Of a stretch of DNA of 36,339 nucleotides, positions 16,706 through 24,504 are shown one piece after another. The translations under genes and the position numbers were made by a program. The stretch comes from a virus. Every line of letters begins with the position of its first letter. Position 1 is the stretch's first letter. Under the pieces are notes generated by a model. That model saw only the letters and a program-made list of their open reading frames with translations. It was not told the origin of the DNA and made no database searches. The stretch is taken from positions 1 through 36,339 of IMG/VR virus record IMGVR_UViG_3300034012_000421. One strand, 5' to 3'.

Positions 16706-18813
16706 TACATCTGATTCCCAGTCAGATTACCTAGCTCTTTAATCGCCTTCAAAACAATATCAGCCTGTTTGTTACGGCTGTCCTCGTCAGCAATGTCCAT
16801 CGCCAAGATAGCCTGAAGTTGTTTAACAGCTAACTCAGCCTCTTTGATCCGCATCTCGGAAGCAGTACGCTCCTTCTGCATCGACAATTCAATACCCTTA
16901 CGAGTGAACTCAGCCTCTAGTTGCTCTCTCTGCAACTCTAGTTTTGCAGCCTCAATCTGAGCCTTAGCTTCGGTCTTTTCTCTTTCTACCTGAGCCAGCA
17001 TCTGAGCTACTTCAGCCTGAGCATCTGGAGCAGGTGGCTGTGGCTGAGACAATGCGTCGTTCAGTTCAGGACTGATCTCGTTAATGAACGCCTTAGCATC
17101 CTTGAAACCAGCCGATTCAATCAGTCTCGCTAAGGTATCTCGGTACTGAGCCACAGATACCACAGGATTCGATGCGCCGAACTGAGTCAGAATCTGCTCT
17201 TGCTTGGCAAGGATCATTTGCAACATAGCCAGTTTCTGCTCACGATCCCCTGAACCCAGACCGACGTTAATCGCTACATCGTACTGATTAGTCCATGTCC
17301 GAGGATCAAACGTTACAAATCGACCTCTCATACGGACAATCTTGGCCTGATCCTGATACTTGCCCAATAAGTGCAGAATCCCCTTAAACAAGCTCTTAAC
17401 GCCTGTCTCAGCAAAGATTCGAGCAATTAACTCCAGCTTGCCAGAGTTCGACTTCATCATCGCGGCAATAGCCGTAGCCGAGACGTTGTTCATTACGTCA
17501 GGATCAAGACCCTGCTGCTGGTCGCTAACGCCTGTACGCTTGGCCTGAACCTGATCCATGTACTCAAGCAATGGGAAAGCCTGAGCCGTTACAGCAGGAA
17601 CCTCGATAGGCACAATCGCACCAGCCTGTTTCATCCTGACAATACCGCCCGGAGTTGCATTAAGAGCATCATCCAAGTTGACCTGACCATCGACTACACC
17701 CAGACGGGCATTGTTCGTGAGATACAGGTTATCCAGCATCTGACGAGTAACCGTGGACTTGATTAGCTGGATGTCCATTGTCCGGTCTGCTAGAGACTGT
17801 CCAAAAAATTTATGCGGGATCGGAATCGGACAAAGGCTATGGAACGGTACTAGATCACATTCCTCGTCATCCAAGATTTCGTTGCCAGCGTAAACAATCT
17901 TACGCAGTTCAGCGATTCCATCACCGTTAACGTCAATCTTGATGTAGCACTCGTAGACCTCACAAACCTGCATCGTTGGGTCGAGGCTGATGTTCTCATC
18001 CGGCTGCTCACCCTGACTGAATCGAGCAATACGCTCAGTCGTGAACTGAAGATCGTCGTAACTAGGTAATCCCTCTACGATGTCCTTATCGAAACCCATT
18101 GCTATGAGTTCAGAACGAGTCATCAAGCGACGATGAGCCACAAACGGGCTATCCTCAATAGTTCTTGCCGATTTGCTAATTAGGAATTCTTCTGGCGGTA
18201 CGTTCTCAATCTTGACGCAGCCGTACTTCTTAACCTTCTTAACCTTGACCGAGTAGTAAGGAATCTGGATAGGCATACCCATCATATCCACACCACCGTC
18301 AACCATCTCTACCTTCTGGCTCACTACCTCAATGGCAGGATCAGACAGCAATAAGGCTAGCTCATCTTCGGTCAGGTTCTTGTAGGACTCTTTATTAACG
18401 TCCTCTTGGGCTTCCCAATACGCCTTGACCACGCCAACCTTCATCATCAGCGCATCTTTGAACCAGTTGTGCAGGATGATTAGACCGTCATTCTCACGGT
18501 AGAACACCCAATTACAGTAGTCTGTGGCCTGTTTAGCGGACTCCTCATCTTCTGGAGTCTGAGGCTCAAAAGAGACAATATCCTCGGTAGTCGTAAAGAC
18601 CCGGATAAGTTGGGGCAATGCACCGTCGATAGCCTCAGCTACCTCACCAGTTACGATCTGGCTACGGCCTTCTACCTCGTTACCATACGGATAACGTAGG
18701 TAATACTCTAGTGCTTTGGATCGCTGATCCGTAGTCTCGGTATCAATGTATCCGATGGAGTTATCGATCTCATTCTCGATAATCCCCTTGATTTGACCCT
18801 CATCCATCTTCAT
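16705..18813 (-). CDS. Portal protein
   Basis: 702 residues, the usual length for P22-like portals, which form the dodecameric DNA channel of the capsid. Recognisable segments are the N-terminal RSKALEYYLRYPYGNEVEGR, then VTGEVAEAIDGALPQLIRVF, the wing region HNWFKDALMMKVGVVKAYWE, CPIPIPHKFFGQSLADRTMD and the tunnel-side TGVSDQQQGLDPDVMNNVSA. The C-terminal 130 residues are a long Gln/Glu-rich coiled coil (barrel-like). It follows the large terminase by 25 bases and overlaps the ART-like gene by one base (TAATG). Confidence 0.9.
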   Translation of the reverse strand: MKMDEGQIKGIIENEIDNSIGYIDTETTDQRSKALEYYLRYPYGNEVEGRSQIVTGEVAEAIDGALPQLIRVFTTTEDIVSFEPQTPEDEESAKQATDYCNWVFYRENDGLIILHNWFKDALMMKVGVVKAYWEAQEDVNKESYKNLTEDELALLLSDPAIEVVSQKVEMVDGGVDMMGMPIQIPYYSVKVKKVKKYGCVKIENVPPEEFLISKSARTIEDSPFVAHRRLMTRSELIAMGFDKDIVEGLPSYDDLQFTTERIARFSQGEQPDENISLDPTMQVCEVYECYIKIDVNGDGIAELRKIVYAGNEILDDEECDLVPFHSLCPIPIPHKFFGQSLADRTMDIQLIKSTVTRQMLDNLYLTNNARLGVVDGQVNLDDALNATPGGIVRMKQAGAIVPIEVPAVTAQAFPLLEYMDQVQAKRTGVSDQQQGLDPDVMNNVSATAIAAMMKSNSGKLELIARIFAETGVKSLFKGILHLLGKYQDQAKIVRMRGRFVTFDPRTWTNQYDVAINVGLGSGDREQKLAMLQMILAKQEQILTQFGASNPVVSVAQYRDTLARLIESAGFKDAKAFINEISPELNDALSQPQPPAPDAQAEVAQMLAQVEREKTEAKAQIEAAKLELQREQLEAEFTRKGIELSMQKERTASEMRIKEAELAVKQLQAILAMDIADEDSRNKQADIVLKAIKELGNLTGNQM

Positions 18814-18838
18814 AGCAAATCCTTATGGGTTTTGCCTA

Positions 18839-20110
18839 TTATACAATCCATTTTGTAGAAATTGGCAACGATGTCTGCCATGAACTATCGCCCTCGTCAA
18901 GACCTATCGCTAGGTATCTAAAGCTGTCTGCCATATGTGATGACCAATCGTGGAGTGGCTTTTCATAGAATATCTGCCGCCTCTCGTCGTGTTCCCTGCG
19001 GTAGTTCCGTAAGGCATCTAGTCCCGGCTTAGTCCTCGGATGGAACCAGCATCTAGGCAACAGTCTCCTGACAGCCTGAATCCCGTCAGCTACAGGCAAT
19101 CTAGGAGCAACCGTTATGGATAGCCCTGCTTCCTCTAAGACTTCCTTACGGCTCTTGCCTGTGCCTAGTTCCCTTACCTGTACGTCATGGGGCAGGATTT
19201 GACTGAACCCTGCGTAGTCATTGTCTTTTAGCCAACGTACGTACCAATCTAGTCCCTGTCCATGGTTTTCGACGCAATCGAGTAGTCGAACCTCTTTTCC
19301 AGCCAGTTGTGCAACCCATAGAGCAGTCGAGTCACCCATTCCAAGATCCCAAGCAACAAAGCTACGGCAGAGATCATCACGAGGAAAATCACTAATATGA
19401 CCATTCCCTTCAAGATCGTTAATGATTTTGCCATAGTAGCTGCCCTCAACCGCTGCGTTAAAGGAACACTCGAATTCCTGATTGTACTTGTCCTCACCCA
19501 TCTCTCGATAGGCAGCCTTTAGCTCGGACTCAGGCAGTATCTTGGTCTGGCTAGCCTTGTACTCTAGGTACTTCCAGCCTTCTTCAGACTTGGCTCTGTC
19601 AGCTAGTTCAGCGAAATGGTTAGCACCTTTAGGAGTGCCAATGAAGCAAGCCCACCCAAGACGGTCGGCAAGAGCAGGTCTGAGGATTTCGTTCCAAATT
19701 CTCGGATTCTGATCGCCAACTTCGTCGATAACCACGCCATCAAAGTACTGACCGCGAAGGCTATCAGGATTGTCAGACCCATAAAGACTAACCCTACGCC
19801 CCCAAAAATCAACCCGTAACTCAGCAATGTTGGCAGTTGCATTAAGTGGCCTTGTGTACTCTAGTAGGTAATCCCAAGCGACTCTCTTGGCTTGGCTGTA
19901 GGTAGGTGCTATGTAGGCAAACCGTGGGTTAGGCTTGTCGCACTCTATCGCGGCTTTGATAAGGTGATTGATTGCGGCTACTGTTTTGCCAGCACGACGG
20001 TGCATAACGGCAACAACAAACCGCTGATTGTCTAGCGCATCATGTAGCTCGTGCTGGTGCGGTCTAGGATCGTACGGAATCAGGATTTCTTCCAATTTGC
20101 CCCTGCCCAT
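18839..20110 (-). CDS. terL: Terminase large subunit (packaging ATPase and nuclease)
   Basis: 423 residues. The ATPase half has a Walker A, HRRAGKT (37-43), an adenine/coupling-type YIAPTYSQAKRVAW (66-79), a Walker B GVVIDE (125-130) and a FIGTPKG coupling motif (157-162). The nuclease half has WDLGMGDSTAL (Asp 255 and 260), HDVQVRELGTGKSR with Asp 309, and a final MADSFRY with Asp 395. This is a complete motor protein. The start ATG at 20108-20110 lies inside the 3' end of the HNH gene (31-base overlap); an in-frame TTG five codons later is a weaker alternative. Confidence 0.93.
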   Translation of the reverse strand: MGRGKLEEILIPYDPRPHQHELHDALDNQRFVVAVMHRRAGKTVAAINHLIKAAIECDKPNPRFAYIAPTYSQAKRVAWDYLLEYTRPLNATANIAELRVDFWGRRVSLYGSDNPDSLRGQYFDGVVIDEVGDQNPRIWNEILRPALADRLGWACFIGTPKGANHFAELADRAKSEEGWKYLEYKASQTKILPESELKAAYREMGEDKYNQEFECSFNAAVEGSYYGKIINDLEGNGHISDFPRDDLCRSFVAWDLGMGDSTALWVAQLAGKEVRLLDCVENHGQGLDWYVRWLKDNDYAGFSQILPHDVQVRELGTGKSRKEVLEEAGLSITVAPRLPVADGIQAVRRLLPRCWFHPRTKPGLDALRNYRREHDERRQIFYEKPLHDWSSHMADSFRYLAIGLDEGDSSWQTSLPISTKWIV

Positions 20111-20556
20111 ATTTGATAAATCGTTGACTTGTGAACGCCAAACTTCCTAGCCAATGCCGTTCCAGTCCCCTTTTTACCGCCTTTAGCCGCTTGGATTTCT
20201 CGTGCCTGTTCCTCGTTTAGCTTCGCCCACTTCGCATTTTCGCCTGAATTATCTGGGATGAAATGCCTACCCATCCGCAGCATATCAGCCGAGTTTTCTT
20301 TGTAGGTTCCTGCTTCTAAGTGGCTTGGATTGACGCAAAATGGATTACCGCACTTATGCAGGACTATCTTGCCATCTGGGATTTCTCCCTTGTACAGCCG
20401 ATACGCAAGTCGGTGGGCTTTCTCATTACCCTCGCCACGCCTTCCACGGCCTATTACCCCATAGCCATGCTCGTTTGCCGCACCTGTCCATATCCAACAA
20501 GGCATGAACGGAACACGCTCGACTTTAGACTCGAATCTGGCTGCTATCTCAGTCAC
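20080..20556 (-). CDS. HNH endonuclease with C-terminal helix-turn-helix
   Basis: 158 residues. The core CWIWTGAANEHGYGVIGRGR, later HRLAYRLYKGEIPDGKIVLH and CGNPFCVNPSHLEAGT, is the phage HNH_3 homing type with the Cys pairs of a structural zinc. The C-terminal ALARKFGVHKSTIYQIWAG is a helix-turn-helix for site recognition. I chose the GTG at 20554-20556, which overlaps the TGA of the zinc-ribbon gene (GTGA), because family members begin near this point; a TTG start further upstream would read through the zinc-ribbon gene. Its last 31 bases overlap the large terminase start, so it looks inserted between the terminase genes. Confidence 0.82.
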   Translation of the reverse strand: MTEIAARFESKVERVPFMPCWIWTGAANEHGYGVIGRGRRGEGNEKAHRLAYRLYKGEIPDGKIVLHKCGNPFCVNPSHLEAGTYKENSADMLRMGRHFIPDNSGENAKWAKLNEEQAREIQAAKGGKKGTGTALARKFGVHKSTIYQIWAGANWKKS

Positions 20557-20636
20557 TTCACATACCCGCAGTTCAGGCACTTGTTGTTCACTAGGAACGC
20601 GCTGCATTGTGGGCAATTTACTGGCTTATAGCTCAT
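20553..20636 (-). CDS. Tiny zinc-ribbon protein
   Basis: 27 residues. It contains CPQC and CLNCG, two Cys-x-x-Cys pairs twelve residues apart, the minimum for one zinc ribbon. A strong GGAGG ribosome site lies six bases before the ATG, and the ATG overlaps the TGA of the small terminase gene (ATGA). The downstream HNH gene overlaps its end by GTGA. A nucleic-acid-binding or protein-contact role is inferred. Confidence 0.7.
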   Translation of the reverse strand: MSYKPVNCPQCSAFLVNNKCLNCGYVK

Positions 20637-20971
20637 TTCCGTCCTCCCCATCTCACAATATGTTCTTGGGCTTCACCATCCTTACCCGTTACCTCTGTCC
20701 TAGCCAGCTTGGGTATATGGTACTCAGATAGCTTCTGCATTAGGTCTAATGCCTTAGCTGGATCAGGCTTTAACCCTAGCACCTCATCGCCCTCAGCTAC
20801 CCTCTGAAGCCATCTGTCCATGTAAGGCACGTTCTTCTCTAGCAGAGTAGCAATAGCATTACGCACTACCGCAGTACTCTTATTAGGCACTCCTGCTGGC
20901 CTACCCTTACCTGCGTTAGTTAGCCCCGGATACGCTGTAACTTCTTCCTCTTTACTGTGTTCTGTTTCCAT
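20633..20971 (-). CDS. Putative terminase small subunit
   Basis: 112 residues. It carries an N-terminal basic motif GKGRPAGVPNKSTAVVRNAI, often seen at the start of small terminase or terminase-associated DNA-binding proteins, followed by helices (LEKNVPYMDRWLQRV, PAKALDLMQKLSEYHIPKLA). It is encoded just upstream of the zinc-ribbon, HNH and large terminase genes, the normal place for a small subunit. The identity rests on the motif and position, and no cos or pac site was mapped. Confidence 0.65.
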   Translation of the reverse strand: METEHSKEEEVTAYPGLTNAGKGRPAGVPNKSTAVVRNAIATLLEKNVPYMDRWLQRVAEGDEVLGLKPDPAKALDLMQKLSEYHIPKLARTEVTGKDGEAQEHIVRWGGRK

Positions 20972-20992
20972 TTTTGCATTACCTCTCAGGTG

Positions 20993-21676
20993 TCATGCGT
21001 ATATCGCTTCGTACATATCTGGGCGGTTTTCTAATATCCACGCCCTCGGTTCTTCGTGACATTTTTTGAAATCAACACCTACGGTCTGAGAGCCAGCGTG
21101 ATGCACATAAGCCCTGCTGACGAAATGCTGATAACCCGCCACGTTCAAGTCATGGCATATTATATTATCTGAATACCAATTAGTTGACGGAAACTTAGCG
21201 ACTTCCCATGCTTCCCGGCTTATCGACGCGAAAATAGGCGCAATTACCGGAGTCAGCTTGATCTGATGCTCACTTTCCCACCTCAACCCCAACCTTCTGT
21301 CCCCTTCTACCGGGAATCTTATGTTCTGATCCGGCAACACATAGTCACTTCTTGCACCTAAAAATCCGTATTTCACGCCACGAGATTCCAGAATTCCCGC
21401 ATCTGCCCGCATTAACGATAGCGTATCTGGATTAAGAACCACATCATCGTTAGCTAAAATCAATGAGTCGTAGTTTCCATCTTTGAAAGCATAGTCTACC
21501 GCTGCGTTATAAGCATCCCCAAAGGTGGAACCATTATTCGGTATCACCTTATGTGTCGTTTTTATCGGGTTTTTTGAACTTATGTAGACTGGTATGTCCT
21601 TAGCGTAAACATTGATCGATTCCAGCAATACCGAAATACCGGGGTTTCCTACCGTGCAAATGACTATTCCTTGCAT
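20993..21676 (-). CDS. Glycosyltransferase, family-2-like
   Basis: 227 residues. It opens MQGIVICTVGNPGISVLLES, a nucleotide-binding first strand of GT-A enzymes. NNGSTFGDAYNAAVDYA is the usual second helix. SLILANDDVVLNPDTLSLM holds the metal-binding Asp-Asp, and IAPIFASISREAWEVAKFP with ICHDLNVAG forms the acceptor side. It is last in a three-gene overlapping cassette with a methyltransferase and an acetyltransferase. The cassette probably alters a glycan; its target (host envelope or virion) is unknown. Confidence 0.78.
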   Translation of the reverse strand: MQGIVICTVGNPGISVLLESINVYAKDIPVYISSKNPIKTTHKVIPNNGSTFGDAYNAAVDYAFKDGNYDSLILANDDVVLNPDTLSLMRADAGILESRGVKYGFLGARSDYVLPDQNIRFPVEGDRRLGLRWESEHQIKLTPVIAPIFASISREAWEVAKFPSTNWYSDNIICHDLNVAGYQHFVSRAYVHHAGSQTVGVDFKKCHEEPRAWILENRPDMYEAIYA

Positions 21677-22194
21677 AAAATGACACTCATCGAATCCACA
21701 GCCCTCGGCGTTCTCAGTATCTCTGCGTCTGTTACTTTCTTTTCTGCTAACTCGTTGCCGTACTCGGACAGGTTAAACGCTAGTTGCTTCATGTAAAACC
21801 GATCTCCCCAACCTAAGTACCAATGCCAGTCTGTGTAGTACAGCCAGCTATTCTCGTTGAACGCCCTTACGTGAGTCGGGTCTTGCCACGCCCCTAGACT
21901 TAGCTCGTAAGGAACGTGAATGTGGAACTCACCCCTAGCTTTCAGCAGATTCTTGCAGTTCGTCATCGCGGCTACTAAGTCCGGGATATGCTCCAGCACA
22001 TCGTTAGCAATGATCTTATCGAACATATACGGCTTGATCTGCATTTCCCCGAACCGAGTCGCTATGATCTCGCCAAAGTTCACCCTAGAAATGTCTGTCA
22101 CCCAGTCCGGCTTGACCCTAGCCTGAATGTCTGCGTTTAAGCAGTCATCCCGCCAATCCTTACCAGAACCTAAATTAAGCGTTAAGGGCTGCAA
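21664..22194 (-). CDS. SAM-dependent methyltransferase, class I
   Basis: 176 residues. It begins MQPLTLNLGSGKDWRDDCLN, the class I motif I (LNLGSG) and the acidic end of strand 2 (NADIQ). Motif IV-like FDKIIANDVLEHIPD and the helix after it (LVAAMTNCKNLLKARGEFHI) match methyltransferases that act on small molecules or sugars. It overlaps the glycosyltransferase gene by 13 bases and the acetyltransferase gene by 20. In this context methylation of a sugar is the most likely job. Confidence 0.8.
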   Translation of the reverse strand: MQPLTLNLGSGKDWRDDCLNADIQARVKPDWVTDISRVNFGEIIATRFGEMQIKPYMFDKIIANDVLEHIPDLVAAMTNCKNLLKARGEFHIHVPYELSLGAWQDPTHVRAFNENSWLYYTDWHWYLGWGDRFYMKQLAFNLSEYGNELAEKKVTDAEILRTPRAVDSMSVILCKE

Positions 22195-22684
22195 TTAAGT
22201 CCTCTACCTTGTCTGAACACAGTAACGGGATTAAATCGTTTATACGGGCTTCTGGTAGTTCCCACCAAGGATTCTCTAACAGCTTGTCTATCTGATCCCC
22301 GTTGAAACGGTACTTTAAGACCTTAGCTGGATTCCCACCGACTACCGCATAAGCAGGGACATCCTTTGTAACCACAGACTTAGCCGCTAGGACAGCACCG
22401 TCACCTATCGTAACGCCAGACATAATCGTACATCCCGACCCTATCCAAACATCGTTACCAATGACAACATCGCCTTTAGTACCCGGATGCCCTTCACCAT
22501 GCCAAGGGAATACATCCTCATGAATATGCCCAAAAGGGTAGGTCGTTACCCAATCTGTCCTGTGATTCCCGCCTAAAAATATCTCGACGTTATCGCCAAT
22601 CGAGCAGAAAGACCCGATCCGAATGTCTGCTTCCTCGCCCCAATGACGAACCCGGACGTTCTCCAGCCCGTAGGTATATCTCAT
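22175..22684 (-). CDS. Left-handed beta-helix O-acetyltransferase (CatB/LbH type)
   Basis: 169 residues. Hexapeptide repeats are clear: IRIGSFCSIGDNVEIFLGG, then VVIGNDVWIGSGCTIMSGVT and IGDGAVLAAKSVVTKDVPAY, with the GGNPAKVLKYRF end typical of xenobiotic and sugar O-acetyltransferases. HEDVFPWHGEGHPGTKGD is the loop that carries the catalytic His in this family. It heads the glycan cassette and overlaps the DUF6321-type gene by four bases. Likely acetylates a sugar. Confidence 0.82.
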   Translation of the reverse strand: MRYTYGLENVRVRHWGEEADIRIGSFCSIGDNVEIFLGGNHRTDWVTTYPFGHIHEDVFPWHGEGHPGTKGDVVIGNDVWIGSGCTIMSGVTIGDGAVLAAKSVVTKDVPAYAVVGGNPAKVLKYRFNGDQIDKLLENPWWELPEARINDLIPLLCSDKVEDLIAALNA

Positions 22685-22980
22685 TTCTTCTTGTTTCTTG
22701 CGGATATTGCGGCTGCTTTAGCCTTGGCATCAGCCTTAGAACTAGCTCCCCATGCCTGTAGGCTTAGAAGTAATCTAGTAGGCTCACCGTTAGGCTTACG
22801 CTCTGCTCCGGGCATATTACCCATCCGGGCTAGAAATGAAGCACGACGAGGGTTATCGCCAGATTTAACAGGAGGCTTAAGATTAGAGCCGGGATTTGCA
22901 GCCTCGTAGGACTTTCTGCCCTTTTCATTCAAGCCACCTTTAGGGTTCTTCCCGGCCTTTTTAGTCCATGCTGCGGCCAT
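22681..22980 (-). CDS. Lysine-rich DUF6321-like protein
   Basis: 99 residues, strongly basic. AWTKKAGKNPKGGLNEKGRK followed by a PPVKSGDNPRRASFLARMGN segment is the pattern of a widespread phage family of unknown function (DUF6321 by memory). The C-terminus is Ala/Lys-rich (KADAKAKAAAISARNKKK). It is ATGA-coupled to the acetyltransferase gene and follows three tiny genes. A nucleic-acid-binding role is possible but not shown. Confidence 0.7.
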   Translation of the reverse strand: MAAAWTKKAGKNPKGGLNEKGRKSYEAANPGSNLKPPVKSGDNPRRASFLARMGNMPGAERKPNGEPTRLLLSLQAWGASSKADAKAKAAAISARNKKK

Positions 22981-23119
22981 TTTTACCCCGCTTCTGCTTA
23001 CCCATAGGAATCTTGATCTCGATTTCTATCTCATTAACACCATTTTTCTTTTTTTCTTTTTCTTCGTCGAGATATTCTTTTAGCAACTCTTTGTCAGATT
23101 TCTTCTTTCCGTTCTTCAT
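22961..23119 (-). CDS. Small Lys/Glu-rich protein
   Basis: 52 residues, starting MKNGKKKSDKELLKEYLDEE and ending NGRSMD, with a short beta-looking IEIEIKIPMG segment. The ATG overlaps the stop of the next upstream gene (ATGA), and the last 20 bases overlap the following gene. Charge is very high, alternating Lys and Glu. Function unknown. Confidence 0.6.
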   Translation of the reverse strand: MKNGKKKSDKELLKEYLDEEKEKKKNGVNEIEIEIKIPMGKQKRGKNGRSMD

Positions 23120-23271
23120 TTTTTCTTCCTCGGCTTGGCTGTCTTAGCGGCTTCCTTAAAGTCTGCCTTAGTAGGCGCACCCTTGGAGCCTACCTTACGC
23201 ATCTTCTCGCCAGAACCTTCAGCGATACGTTCACGTTTTCGGTGGATATTGGCGTATAGGCCGGACTTCAT
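23116..23271 (-). CDS. Tiny basic phage protein (KSGLYANIH family)
   Basis: 51 residues. The start MKSGLYANIHRKRERIAEGS and the later KMRKVGSKGAPTKADFKEAA match a very common small phage ORF of unknown function, usually found near DUF6321- and DUF6496-like genes. It is ATGA-coupled on both sides. High Lys/Arg content suggests nucleic acid binding. Confidence 0.7.
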   Translation of the reverse strand: MKSGLYANIHRKRERIAEGSGEKMRKVGSKGAPTKADFKEAAKTAKPRKKK

Positions 23272-23435
23272 TTCTTCTTGCCCTTCTTAGCCATGCCAGC
23301 TTCACTTAAAGCAATAGCTACGGCTTGCTTAGGGTTAGTTACGACCTTGCCACCCTTGCCTGAGTGCAGAGTTCCCTCTTTGTACTCACCCATGACCTTA
23401 CCGACCTTCTTTTGAGCCTTAGACATCTTTTTCAT
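23268..23435 (-). CDS. Small basic DUF6496-like protein
   Basis: 55 residues. VGKVMGEYKEGTLHSGKGGK followed by VVTNPKQAVAIALSEAG is the pattern of the phage DUF6496 family. It ends in a Lys-rich tail (MAKKGKKK). The ATG at 23433-23435 lies within the last 17 bases of the HNH gene; an internal ATG three codons later is an alternative. Function unknown. Confidence 0.68.
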   Translation of the reverse strand: MKKMSKAQKKVGKVMGEYKEGTLHSGKGGKVVTNPKQAVAIALSEAGMAKKGKKK

Positions 23436-23712
23436 TTAGCAACTCCATCACTAAGTCTTGCAGTTCAGATTCAGTCACGGAATACCGTCGCTCAAATGCC
23501 TTACGACCCAAACCGTGATACCCAGTATTACCCCTATGATGCTCAGGACAAAGGGGAATAGCGTTAGAATGAGAATTCCTGACTCCCAGTCCTAACCCTA
23601 TCCCCCTTATGTGATGAATCTCAGCAGGAGTACCTGCGTATCCAAGTTTGTAACATAATATGCAACCTATGTCAGCAATCTCGGATAAGAATTCACGTTC
23701 TTTTTTCCGCAA
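23419..23712 (-). CDS. HNH nuclease, Ref-like
   Basis: 97 residues. IGCILCYKLGYAGTPAEIHH, followed by RGIGLGLG and NAIPLCPEHHRGNTGYHGLG, then KAFERRYSVTE, is the zinc-HNH layout of Ref (recombination enhancement function) and related phage proteins: two Cys, His-His, Cys-x-x-His-His. I chose the TTG at 23710-23712 because an AGAGG site sits seven bases upstream; a TTG two codons earlier is spaced too closely. It probably makes cuts during recombination or packaging. Confidence 0.75.
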   Translation of the reverse strand: MRKKEREFLSEIADIGCILCYKLGYAGTPAEIHHIRGIGLGLGVRNSHSNAIPLCPEHHRGNTGYHGLGRKAFERRYSVTESELQDLVMELLNEKDV

Positions 23713-23896
23713 GCGCAAACCTCTTAGACGGATAATTTACAAACGACTCGCCTTCGTTACATTCCTCACAGCAGGTAACGATCTCGCCGGATAAGTCCCT
23801 AGCCCTCGGAACCTCATCCCAATCTACTACCCAGCCGCAATACTCACATTGTGCCAAATTGCTATCGTCTGGTACGTTATCTTGTAGGTCAGTCAT
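23693..23896 (-). CDS. Zinc-finger protein, acidic
   Basis: 67 residues, with CEYCGW and CCEECN pairs (Cys-x-x-Cys spaced by about 24 residues), so one zinc site is likely. The rest is acidic. ATGA-coupled to the NrdR-like gene. No family known to me; a regulatory or protein-binding role is possible. Confidence 0.6.
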   Translation of the reverse strand: MTDLQDNVPDDSNLAQCEYCGWVVDWDEVPRARDLSGEIVTCCEECNEGESFVNYPSKRFALAEKRT

Positions 23897-24138
23897 GGCG
23901 AACCTCGCTTTAGTAATGTTTTAATTGTTTTGTTGCCCCACCTATTAGCTTGTTTTCGCATTTCCGCCATGTGTTCCGGTGTGCGTCTCCCTCCGGCTAA
24001 TTCTCCGGTGTCAACAACTTTTTCGTGCGTTGTAAAACGTATGCTGCAACTATCGCAAATGTGCCGCCGCCTAACATGCGATTTAAGTTGGCGTGTGTCC
24101 ATCACCGTTGACCTAGAATTACAGTTAGGACATTTCAC
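23893..24138 (-). CDS. NrdR-like zinc-ribbon protein
   Basis: 81 residues. It begins MKCPNCNSRSTVMDTRQLKS, then VRRRHICDSCSIRFTTHEKV, which follows the N-terminal zinc ribbon of NrdR (Cys-x-x-Cys, Arg-Arg-Arg, Cys-x-x-Cys, Phe-Thr-Thr-x-Glu). The ATP-cone domain of NrdR is missing and a short basic tail replaces it. I chose the GTG at 24136-24138, which has GGGAGG six bases upstream and gives the normal NrdR start; an ATG 11 codons upstream has no such site. It may bind DNA; regulating ribonucleotide reductase is only a guess. Confidence 0.65.
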   Translation of the reverse strand: MKCPNCNSRSTVMDTRQLKSHVRRRHICDSCSIRFTTHEKVVDTGELAGGRRTPEHMAEMRKQANRWGNKTIKTLLKRGSP

Positions 24139-24181
24139 AATGCGCCTCCCGCTCCATGCGGATAATGTCATCTCTGGTCAT
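24125..24181 (-). CDS. Very short ORF with a phage-type start (MTRDDIIRM)
   Basis: 18 residues, MTRDDIIRMEREAHCEMS, opening with ATGA overlap on the upstream gene's stop and ending 14 bases into the NrdR-like gene. MTR(D/E)DIIRMAREA is a recurring start of longer phage proteins, so this may be a truncated remnant or a coupling peptide that carries ribosomes to the GTG start at 24138. Expression is not certain. Confidence 0.4.
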   Translation of the reverse strand: MTRDDIIRMEREAHCEMS

Positions 24182-24504
24182 TGTGTCACCCTATCCATAG
24201 TCCGATTAGAAGCCTCCTGACTGCGCCACACATCGATGCGAGCCTGTGCTGCTATCAATTGCCATCTAAGCTCCTCAGCAGCCTCCACAGCCGCCTGAAG
24301 CCCCTTTAACAAGGCTTGATACTCTGGATGAGCGTAAGCCTGATTCTCCCTGTCAGCTACCGTATTTCCGATAGCCTGACTGAACAGGATTGCTTTCTTG
24401 CTCTTGCGAAACTCCTCAAGGTACGTTACCTCAGCCTTAGCCTTAGCGTAAGCCGTAGAGTTTTTGTAAATGAAATCGATTGCTTCGTGCGGATTAACTT
24501 GCAT
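24178..24504 (-). CDS. Conserved-looking helical protein
   Basis: 108 residues, all helical and charged: PHEAIDFIYKNSTAYAKAKA, then YLEEFRKSKKAILFSQAIGN and VAEREN-type repeats (here TVADRENQAYAHPEYQALL). The start is the ATG at 24502-24504, not the TTG 12 codons upstream. Proteins with this (E/K)YLEEFRKSKKA pattern occur widely in phages of Proteobacteria; function unknown, probably early. Confidence 0.68.
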   Translation of the reverse strand: MQVNPHEAIDFIYKNSTAYAKAKAEVTYLEEFRKSKKAILFSQAIGNTVADRENQAYAHPEYQALLKGLQAAVEAAEELRWQLIAAQARIDVWRSQEASNRTMDRVTQ

